Source: CAZNYG01 sp964577205
GTDB taxonomy: Bacteria > Elusimicrobiota > Endomicrobiia > Endomicrobiales > CAIRNS01
Direction of reading: 5' to 3'
Length of the DNA stretch: 12,528 nucleotides
Assembly: GCA_964577205.1 (NCBI GenBank)
Contig: CAZNYG010000059.1
Span: 1 to 12,528 of the forward strand
A program made the translations under genes and the position numbers. The notes below the pieces were generated by a model. It saw nothing but the letters and a program-made list of their open reading frames with translations. It searched no databases and was not told where the DNA came from. This document shows positions 7,601-12,528 of the stretch, piece by piece; within the stretch, counting starts at the first letter, position 1, and every line of letters starts with the position of its first letter.

Positions 7601-10600
7601 ATATACCCGAAAATTTAGTTGATGGGACAGAAAAAAGAAAGTATGTTGGTTACGCGCCTTCGGCGCTATTAATTCCTGAAGACCGTAAAGTCATTGCCTC
7701 AGACACCAAAAATGCCAAGGAGGAGAGAAAGGAGCTGGAAGAACGCGCCAAAGGTGCGATAATGTTGTGTTTGGCAATGAACGGCGGCTTGGGCACATCT
7801 TTGATCCGTAAAAGATATCTGCGACTGATTTGGGAAGCGATCGGGCGGCTGGGCCAGGCTTTCAGGCTAAGTGCGAAAGCATCCGACCTTTATGAGGATG
7901 TTACAATTTCCGGGCTTAACGAAAACAGAGATAAGGTTGAGGCAACCGTAAAGGTCAACGTTGCTGAAAAGAAATTACTGCAAGTCATAATCGAGCAGCT
8001 TGTGCATAAAGGATTTGCCGAAACAATAATGAAGGAGCTTGCCTCTGACGAATCAGTCGCTTCGATAAATGAACTCTACGAGTCTGTTAATATATATGGG
8101 AGGTGCGGCCTCAGAGCTCCGTGGATGAGAGAAGAGGATGAAGGGATCGATCGCCGGACATACAAACAGATATTCGCGGAAGAAGACGGATTAACCCTCG
8201 AGTCTCCCTATGAGCAGCAGTTACAGAATGTAGTCGATGAAAACAATGAGTTGTTGCCGAGATTGTCTCCCGGAGGACACGGCTTTTGCGGGTTCTTTAT
8301 GTTGCTTGACAGTATGGAGCGGGCTATTCCTCCAGACACGGACGCGCTTGCCGTGCTCTATAACTCGGACGGGATTAACAACGGGATAGACCCTTTTGTC
8401 GCGGGATTGATAATAAAAGATAAAAATCCCCTAACGATAGTCGCTACTCCAAGAAGACCGGATGATTATAAAGTCGGCTTGTTAGGTAAATACCGCAGGG
8501 CTGATGGCGATGAGTTCCTGACTATGGAGGACCCCGCCGGAGCCGAGCAGCTTGGGCAGCTTGACATATTTAGCGCCATAGGGATAACCATCGGGGAACC
8601 GGGAACTCAATACATCAATACCAACACGGTAATTGGGAATATTAGATATCTGCAGCCGTTCTTAAGGGATCTTAGAAAAGAGATAGGCGATGAAGAATTA
8701 CGTAAAGCGATGGCTCCGACCCTAATGAGGAACAAAAAGCAGAACGGCGATAAAGTATATTTTCACGTTGAAGGGACACTGGGATCCGTCGTATTAAATC
8801 TGAACAAATTCCTCGAAACTACGAAGAATCACGAGGTCGAGGCTTGCATGAAACGCCATTGCATAGGTTCCAAGAACGGAAGGCCTCTGGTCAGGATCGT
8901 CAATATTGATGAGGAAGACCGGATAAATTATTTTACGCCGGTAAAATACGCGATAGATTTTTGGCTGCAATCGCATTCAGATATATTCAAAATGAATACT
9001 GAAACATGGAGAATGGAAACGACAAGCCCCGGGCATATTCCAAGATTCGTCCTCGAGGTTTCTAACCCACGCGATAGTGATGTCAAGAAATATTACAGCG
9101 ATCTTCAAAATTGCATAGATGCCTTCGGGCACGCAAGCACCCGCGAACTTGATCTGCTTGAGATCAATGGCAATGGTATAGTCACAGTGAAAGACGCGGT
9201 GCTGAAGGGAAATGTCAAAATCATCAACAATTCAGGCAAGGCGATAGACCTGAACACCCCTGAGAGCAGGAAACAGTTGGGGATATCCGGCATGAACCGG
9301 CTTGTTCTCGAAAACGTTCAAATCGAAATTCAAGAAGGGAATGAAATCACCGTGACCCTTCTTGAAGAAAATGGCGCGGTGACGGAAGAGCCCGGGCAGG
9401 CGCTTCTCATGCCCTATGCGGATCTTGAGATACTGAAAAAAGCCGGGATCACATTGCGGCCTGCGGTCGAGTTTTTTGACAGGGCTTATAAAATCATTTT
9501 CGGCACCTCCGGGTGGAGAGATAAACGGGCAAAGCCCGAGGACGTGGGACCCGGAGAAGAACCGGGCGCGTTCAATAAAAACAACGTGAGCCGCGGCGGT
9601 GCCGGTCTTGCTCACTACCTTCTAGAAATATACGGTGATGAAATCGCCGAAAAAGTAGCGGCATTTAAACGGGGAGAAGGAGAACGGCCTGTTATCCGTC
9701 TTGGCGGGGATTCCCGTTGGGGAAATGTGGACGATATTCACACGGTCGCCGCAATACTTTCCTTCACGGGCGCGGAAGTGGTGGTTTATGACGAACCGAT
9801 ACCGACGCCTGTGCTCACATGGCTGGCCCAGAACGATCCCAACAGCATCTGCGTGGTCAATTTTACCGCATCACACAATCCCAAAGAAGACAAGGGAATG
9901 AAGATATCGGACGGCAAGGGCGGGCCGCTTCTTAAAGCGGACACTGATCTTATCTCCAAATACGCGAATGATGAAAGCATCGTCATGCGCTACCGAACCG
10001 CGGACTACGAGCAACTGTTGAACGCTGAGGGATGGACTATCAGGAAGGGCGATTTTAAGGCAGCCAGAGAGGGGTACGCGAAATACCTGGTGAATGAACT
10101 GAAAGGATTGAGGGATACATGGAGCTCGCCGGAATTGTTGGACGCGCTGAAAAACCCTTCAAACTGGGATGTATGGATGGAAGACATTGCGAACGACCTG
10201 CAAGACGGAGTCAAACTGAAAATCCTCGTTGACTGCATGCAGGGGACGTCGGTGGAGTTTATGAAGGAAGTCTTCTTCAAGTATGTAGAAAGCGATGTCA
10301 CGGATAGACTGAGCAAACGTATGCGTGAAGGGAAACTGACCAGGAAACAGTTTGATACGATTCTCAGTCATCTACGGAAAGATAATTTCTACGAGATTCT
10401 GCATACGGAATACGACAATGGAGAGTTCGAGGAAGTCAACGGCGCTCCCAATCCCACGCTGCCGGATCATAACAAGCCGCTGAGAGATAGAATAAAGAAA
10501 CTCAGTGCCATGGGATATAAAGTGTACGCTCTGGCCACGGACGGCGACGCAGACCGGTTCGGGTTCTTCGACGTTATCAAACCGTACAGCAGCGAGGCTG

Positions 10601-12528
10601 ATATTGAGAACGCGTTTGTGTCGTCAAACGACACGGTTCTTCTTACGGGCGCGGACCGGCTTGATGAGTACACTGTAAAAGGACAGGACAAATTCCTGTT
10701 CGTGAGAACCAGCGCTAATGGTATGCTGCTGGACAAAAAGATTCAAGCTGCCAGACAAGATGCCAAAAAGCATAAACGTCATCTAGACATAAAGATCGTG
10801 GAAACATCGGTCGGGTTCAAGCACATGGTCCAGCACATCCGTGCGGCTGAGGCGGAAGGCAGAACGATCCTGGTGGCCGGCGAATCAAGCGCCCATGTCG
10901 GTTACAATTCCCTGTCGCTTGACGACGGTATGCTGACCTCCCTCATGTGCGCGTGCATCATGTCTAAGAGAAAAAGCCTGATCAAAATGAAGGAAGAGAT
11001 CGAGGAAGAGGTCGGCGTCAGGATCCTCAACGCGGAATACGCCACGGACCCGGAAAAGAAAAACAAAGACGGTATACGTCCGATGGAAGAAAAGCTCAAG
11101 GCCAACCTTGCGCAGGCCGAAAAGGATCTTAAGGTCAAGAACCCGAAACGCAAAAAGTACGATAGAAAAGAGATAAAAAAAGGATCCGTCACATGGAAGC
11201 TGATCGCAGACGACCTTGCCAAAGTCCCGGAAATGAGAAGCAAGAAGATAAAAAGCATAGACATTGTCGACGGTTTCCGGGTGACCTTCGCCGATGACGG
11301 CAATATCATCATCCGCTACTCGGGCACTGAAGCCAAAGGCCGCATTTACGTTCAAATGTTCACTGAAAGTATCAAGGGAAAAGCCAGGGACCAAAGAAGT
11401 GAAATGAAGAAAATAAGTGATGAAGTCTACAAAAAGGCAGGGGAAGCATTGCTGGGAGTTGAGACTCCCGCAGGTGAAAGCGAAACGGACGGTGATGATT
11501 ACGACGATAACGTTGACAAGACCCCTCCTGCGTCCGGACGCGGCAAACTTCCTCTGTCCGGCATAGGCATTGCCGCGGGTTTCATCCTGGCTCCGCTTTT
11601 CATCGCTTCAAAAGCAGACGCAAGCACATTAGGAGAATCCGTGGTCGGTCTCGATCCAACTTTTGCGTGGATACTGATCGCGGGGCTGGCCATGTGGGGA
11701 GCTTATGAGTGGATTGTCCCGATATTAAGAGGAATAAATAAAAAATCCCGGCCTGCGGATGAAAGAGTAGCGTCGGAAAAACTTGATCCAAAGCCGCTCA
11801 TCCTGCGGTCGCTCGGTATTGTCGTCCTTGCGGGTATTCTCGCGGATATCATTATACCCGTCTGCTCTCAGGCGTTTACCTCCATCGGAGAGCCCGTGCT
11901 TACCATCGCTGACGCTACCGGCGGCATTTTAGCCACTCTTATTCTTGTGGGATTTTTTGCCGCTAAATGGTGGGGATTCCGCGAGCGGACGAGCCTTTCT
12001 AATGATGAATTCGCGGAAGAAAAACGCGGTGCCAGCATCCTTCAGAAACTATTTACCGATAAAGTGGTCGGTTCAGAAGAAGCCGCGAAAGCTCTAGGTG
12101 TTAAGGCGGGAAGAGATGTTATCCTCGGTGTGTTCGGAAATGTCAGCGGATATTTCAATAGAAACGGCGGATATGAATCCTTTATGGAAACGTATAACGC
12201 CTACACAAGATTCTTTGAGAACAATAACAGAAACCTTGACGGGGAGCGGGCTCAATCGGATCCAAAGGATAACTTCCTGGTGATCAAGCTGGGCATCGGT
12301 GGGCAGATGACCCCGTGGCTCGGGATCGTTTCCGTCATGCGTCAGTTCATTGGGCGCAGCGTTTTCGGCTACTACGAGCTGGGCCTGAACTACAAAGAGG
12401 AACTGGACGATCTGGTCCTGCCGGAAGGCATTACCTGGGACCGTGTGCTGATCATTGCCAGCTCCAAGTCCGGTTCAACCGACGAGACCATGAAAATCTT
12501 CGTGAAACTGCTGATGATCATGGCCAGG
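4615..12528 (+). CDS. Giant membrane-tethered multidomain protein with UDP-glucose pyrophosphorylase, phosphoglucomutase and glucose-6-phosphate isomerase domains (3' end outside window)
   Basis: One frame stays open for 2,638 codons from the ATG at 4615, which has a good ribosome binding site, to the window end. Order by residue: signal-anchor helix 34-57; ChaN/TIKI/Ere-like domain 88-530; helical hairpin 653-692; zincin-like segment with HEYRH 815-819; helices 883-903 and 915-930; UDP-glucose pyrophosphorylase-like domain about 1040-1600; phosphohexomutase 1623-2282; four helices 2315-2450; glucose-6-phosphate isomerase sugar-isomerase (SIS) fold from about 2540 to the edge. These three enzymes are normally separate proteins of about 450-600 residues. 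Their reactions are consecutive, from fructose-6-phosphate to UDP-glucose, so the fusion suggests a membrane-bound UDP-sugar assembly line. ATA, AGA and TTA codons are rare in 4615-6350 and common from about 6400 to 9100, suggesting mosaic origin. The enzyme domain calls rest on motifs and are firm for mutase and isomerase; the overall role is inference. Confidence 0.95.
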   Translation, partial: MKTLRCRLNDLSGMFSKTRKGLIEWCAAFNATKAVAMTIVACFLLSFVTGQSIAALLENHREAQSFNKSVESFAIPASLGRVSDAKCFGSSEVVINIQDLHCHPEVQRNISKILSFLDGKYGLESVYLEGAFSRLDTSWFSGFSASTKGKLVESLMNDGKLTGAEHYSLVSGKDGLVRGLEDRGLYMDNLKRLGAIMDSREDIDAGLTAIDYPIDNLKREYFNGRQKKMDSLVTRFSEGKMEGRKYYALLKKHAEKQGINTLAYRNFTLYTGMMDQEKQFDYRRISSDLKDFIAVLRQKLPYSAYASLVKETDNFSDVDRLYTILIKLTREYNLSVSGRFGALSAFFEYIQNSRSVNPLTLVREEKALIREIQCRLADNRSQREVAFLDDYRHYLRDFATSRITADDYAWFTENRTRFRELFSKYVDARYLARLDSRLSVLNDYYAVNLQRNEAFIRNFLGAVRNDAPRPALSMVDEATQALETVKTGENLKVVVTGGFHTEGLSKLLADRHISYITITPNVTKDTKSSDELYARVIKAQSKIAAATFAQVALLENGFNNGLTAAEIAAATPGAKTGEDIIEGLNKELERKSSPWRIDSVDADNKTVTLVRAGKDENGQSISTVYEYKDSTQKLEVKGSESTTRNMTSRNRLGAAAASGAIFGAAGAAITLLAGISIFGAAVGLIPLFYFLVERSYINSVEIKVIYYDDLKALFDDKSGYAEAIRNNLGIELDVEGNYRYKGVKVEQMNAEELGESQGRPAACVTNNNEPIIKVNVPMLVSIAEEKVFHGPRWAQLLPGGGKSFQMALPHVILEHEYRHAQLRISTNRKSLINLAATSHPLIEEFFVSLGNPVSALALVTGEQLPGAGSPDARRQPLTLAQRAAIAGAFAAGLLSITVVSAQAATLVDSVVVTNPLVSMAAVAILTVLLMTKEMSGPDADSEIVLDQLSVPLRDLWNRANDLGNKITHLKELEYFHSLFSQTKNTGDSETPRDVNYIPENLVDGTEKRKYVGYAPSALLIPEDRKVIASDTKNAKEERKELEERAKGAIMLCLAMNGGLGTSLIRKRYLRLIWEAIGRLGQAFRLSAKASDLYEDVTISGLNENRDKVEATVKVNVAEKKLLQVIIEQLVHKGFAETIMKELASDESVASINELYESVNIYGRCGLRAPWMREEDEGIDRRTYKQIFAEEDGLTLESPYEQQLQNVVDENNELLPRLSPGGHGFCGFFMLLDSMERAIPPDTDALAVLYNSDGINNGIDPFVAGLIIKDKNPLTIVATPRRPDDYKVGLLGKYRRADGDEFLTMEDPAGAEQLGQLDIFSAIGITIGEPGTQYINTNTVIGNIRYLQPFLRDLRKEIGDEELRKAMAPTLMRNKKQNGDKVYFHVEGTLGSVVLNLNKFLETTKNHEVEACMKRHCIGSKNGRPLVRIVNIDEEDRINYFTPVKYAIDFWLQSHSDIFKMNTETWRMETTSPGHIPRFVLEVSNPRDSDVKKYYSDLQNCIDAFGHASTRELDLLEINGNGIVTVKDAVLKGNVKIINNSGKAIDLNTPESRKQLGISGMNRLVLENVQIEIQEGNEITVTLLEENGAVTEEPGQALLMPYADLEILKKAGITLRPAVEFFDRAYKIIFGTSGWRDKRAKPEDVGPGEEPGAFNKNNVSRGGAGLAHYLLEIYGDEIAEKVAAFKRGEGERPVIRLGGDSRWGNVDDIHTVAAILSFTGAEVVVYDEPIPTPVLTWLAQNDPNSICVVNFTASHNPKEDKGMKISDGKGGPLLKADTDLISKYANDESIVMRYRTADYEQLLNAEGWTIRKGDFKAAREGYAKYLVNELKGLRDTWSSPELLDALKNPSNWDVWMEDIANDLQDGVKLKILVDCMQGTSVEFMKEVFFKYVESDVTDRLSKRMREGKLTRKQFDTILSHLRKDNFYEILHTEYDNGEFEEVNGAPNPTLPDHNKPLRDRIKKLSAMGYKVYALATDGDADRFGFFDVIKPYSSEADIENAFVSSNDTVLLTGADRLDEYTVKGQDKFLFVRTSANGMLLDKKIQAARQDAKKHKRHLDIKIVETSVGFKHMVQHIRAAEAEGRTILVAGESSAHVGYNSLSLDDGMLTSLMCACIMSKRKSLIKMKEEIEEEVGVRILNAEYATDPEKKNKDGIRPMEEKLKANLAQAEKDLKVKNPKRKKYDRKEIKKGSVTWKLIADDLAKVPEMRSKKIKSIDIVDGFRVTFADDGNIIIRYSGTEAKGRIYVQMFTESIKGKARDQRSEMKKISDEVYKKAGEALLGVETPAGESETDGDDYDDNVDKTPPASGRGKLPLSGIGIAAGFILAPLFIASKADASTLGESVVGLDPTFAWILIAGLAMWGAYEWIVPILRGINKKSRPADERVASEKLDPKPLILRSLGIVVLAGILADIIIPVCSQAFTSIGEPVLTIADATGGILATLILVGFFAAKWWGFRERTSLSNDEFAEEKRGASILQKLFTDKVVGSEEAAKALGVKAGRDVILGVFGNVSGYFNRNGGYESFMETYNAYTRFFENNNRNLDGERAQSDPKDNFLVIKLGIGGQMTPWLGIVSVMRQFIGRSVFGYYELGLNYKEELDDLVLPEGITWDRVLIIASSKSGSTDETMKIFVKLLMIMAR
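4714..4785 (+). other. N-terminal signal-anchor / signal peptide of the giant protein
   Basis: Residues 34-57 are hydrophobic, from AVAMTIVACFLLSFV onward. They are preceded by basic residues (K17, R19, K20, K33) and followed by a polar stretch (ENHREAQSF). S-I-A at 52-54 could be a signal-peptidase-I site. An N-in orientation would put the next domain outside the cytoplasm. The n-region of about 33 residues is long for a cleaved signal, so an uncleaved anchor is at least as likely. Confidence 0.6.
4876..6204 (+). other. ChaN/TIKI/Ere-like domain of the giant protein
   Basis: Residues about 88-530. A strand leads into D99-L-H-C-H-P with a helix after it, then VYLEGA. Some 390 residues later comes VVVTGGFHTEGL, with GGFHT at 497-501. 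This matches the layout of the ChaN/TraB/TIKI/erythromycin-esterase superfamily, where an early [GD]-x-x-H after a strand, a following [LV]-x-E-[GA], and a late G-x-x-H form the active or ligand-binding site. The region between is long, helical and charged. Family function ranges from haem binding to metal-dependent hydrolysis, so no substrate is proposed. The resemblance is motif-level and needs a profile search. Confidence 0.4.
6571..6690 (+). other. First internal hydrophobic hairpin of the giant protein
   Basis: Residues 653-692 are almost entirely Ala, Gly, Ile, Leu, Phe and Val, long enough for two tight membrane helices (about 653-673 and 675-692) or one crossing plus a re-entrant segment. 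Basic residues sit just before (R644, R649, R651) and one after (R694). The segment separates the ChaN-like domain from the zincin-like domain. The high Ala/Gly content of the first half makes its membrane insertion less certain than the second. Confidence 0.6.
6694..7239 (+). other. Zinc-peptidase-like (HExxH) segment of the giant protein
   Basis: Residues 694-875. HVILEHEYRHAQL contains HEYRH at 815-819, an HExxH zinc-binding motif on a predicted helix. E843 and E844 follow 24-25 residues after the second His, in HPLIEEFFVSLGNP, the distance at which gluzincin peptidases place their third zinc ligand. Before it, residues 694-800 look like a small alpha/beta region. The segment is short for a complete protease and flanked by membrane helices. 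It may be a membrane-associated peptidase or a degenerate relative; the motif alone also occurs by chance. Confidence 0.45.
7243..7404 (+). other. Membrane spacer module, copy 1
   Basis: Residues 877-930. A basic stretch (R873, R874, R882) precedes a hydrophobic core 883-899 and the sequence S-A-Q-A-A, like an internal signal peptide. A loop A901 to P915 (AQAATLVDSVVVTNP) and a second helix 916-930 follow. The loop aligns without gaps to A2334-P2348 later in the protein with eight identities in fifteen. The charge pattern puts both ends of the module in the cytoplasm and the loop outside. Confidence 0.65.
7732..9444 (+). other. UDP-glucose pyrophosphorylase-like domain of the giant protein
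   Basis: Residues about 1040-1610. The enzyme family makes UDP-glucose from UTP and glucose-1-phosphate. Motifs in family order: NGGLGTS at 1056-1062 (nucleotide loop), PGGHG at 1219-1223 (family PPGHGD), NSDGINNGIDP at 1250-1260 (family N-x-DNLGA-x-x-DP), and YINTNT at 1333-1338 (family FNTNN). Around 1510-1590 short strands with V-K-G-N-V repeats fit the C-terminal left-handed beta-helix. Oddities: the G-P-K-S stretch normally after NGGLGTS is replaced by LIRKRY, and PGGHGF has Phe where the family has Asp. Activity is therefore uncertain even though the fold call is good. It sits directly before the phosphoglucomutase domain, which would make its substrate. Confidence 0.75.
9481..11460 (+). 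other. Phosphohexomutase (phosphoglucomutase) domain of the giant protein
   Basis: Residues 1623-2282. It interconverts glucose-1-phosphate and glucose-6-phosphate (or the mannose equivalents). All four active-site elements of the alpha-D-phosphohexomutase family are present in order: FGTSGWR 1629-1635 at the start; TASHNP 1751-1756 with the phosphoserine S1753; metal loop DGDADR 1976-1981; sugar loop GESSAH 2089-2094 (family GExSGH); phosphate loop RYSGTE 2234-2239. At about 660 residues it is longer than usual (450-580). The extra length lies between S1753 and the metal loop (223 residues apart) and in a Lys/Glu-rich segment at about 2115-2190. All catalytic loops are intact, so activity is likely. 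Glucose rather than mannose is inferred from the flanking enzymes. Confidence 0.92.
11539..11727 (+). other. Membrane spacer module, copy 2
   Basis: Residues 2309-2371. R2309 and K2311 precede a hydrophobic core 2315-2331, then S-K-A-D-A-S, again signal-peptide-like. The loop A2334-P2348 reads ADASTLGESVVGLDP, and a second helix 2349-2371 follows. The cytoplasmic side after it is strongly basic (RGINKKSR). An acidic linker (DGDDYDDNVD) separates the module from the mutase domain. It is the counterpart of residues 877-930. Confidence 0.7.
11797..11964 (+). other. Membrane spacer module, copy 3 (diverged)
   Basis: Residues 2395-2450 form two more helices (about 2400-2415 and 2436-2450), with the loop containing S-I-G-E-P-V-L-T-I (2423-2431), similar to T-L-G-E-S-V-V-G-L in copy 2 (2338-2346). 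KWWGFRER follows as a basic cytoplasmic flank. It separates the mutase domain from the isomerase domain together with copy 2. The relation to copies 1 and 2 is weaker and may be coincidence. Confidence 0.5.
11980..12528 (+). other. Glucose-6-phosphate isomerase domain of the giant protein, N-terminal part
   Basis: From residue 2456 to the window edge. The enzyme interconverts glucose-6-phosphate and fructose-6-phosphate. LGIGG at 2559-2563 follows a strand, as in the G-I-G-G loop of the family. ASSKSGSTDET at 2615-2625 corresponds to the phosphate-binding S-K-[ST]-x-[ST]-T-x-E-T motif of the first sugar-isomerase (SIS) subdomain. Residues 2456-2540 are helical and may be the N-terminal part of the domain. 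The catalytic Glu, His and Lys of the family lie downstream of the window, so completeness cannot be judged. Confidence 0.85.

Noticed and set aside
10885..11394. Minus-strand frames opposite the phosphoglucomutase domain
   Set aside because: The plus strand carries intact catalytic motifs here, so the opposing frames are by-products.
1..12528. tRNA, rRNA, CRISPR array, transposase or phage genes
   Set aside because: I saw no cloverleaf, rRNA-like segment, regularly spaced repeat array or mobile-element protein motif; nearly all the window is accounted for by the three genes.

Overview
The window holds two very long plus-strand reading frames, each cut by a window edge, with one small membrane-protein gene between them. 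I recognise no RNA gene, phage gene, transposase or CRISPR array. Uninterrupted frames of thousands of codons, proteins built from sugar-metabolism domains strung together with membrane helices, and the N-terminal D-L-H-C-H-P signature all recall the giant proteins of candidate phylum Omnitrophota (OP3). That assignment rests on remembered resemblance, not a search.

Layout: (1) 2-3625, the C-terminal 1,207 codons of a large protein with no fold I can name, open at the left edge. (2) 3626-3792, a short AT-rich spacer with one small hairpin. (3) 3793-4407, a 204-residue protein with an N-terminal signal/anchor and a C-terminal membrane helix; a strong intrinsic terminator (4333-4366) lies inside its last codons. 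(4) 4408-4614, a spacer with a palindromic GC-rich element, a GCTGANN heptad repeat and a ribosome binding site. (5) 4615-12528, at least 2,638 codons of one continuous protein running off the right edge.

The giant protein reads, in order: signal-anchor helix; a ChaN/TIKI/Ere-like domain; a helical hairpin; a zinc-peptidase-like segment with HEYRH; a signal-peptide-like helix pair; a UDP-glucose pyrophosphorylase-like domain; a complete phosphohexomutase (phosphoglucomutase) domain with all catalytic loops; two more helix pairs; and the start of a glucose-6-phosphate isomerase domain. The last three enzymes catalyse consecutive steps: fructose-6-P to glucose-6-P to glucose-1-P to UDP-glucose, encoded in reverse pathway order. 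Charge distribution around the helices places the enzyme domains on the cytoplasmic face. The inferred picture is a membrane-tethered assembly line for UDP-sugar, perhaps feeding envelope polysaccharide synthesis. The helix pairs share a recurring loop motif (A-x-A-[AS]-T-L-x-[DE]-S-V-V), which suggests a duplicated membrane spacer used to insert new domains.
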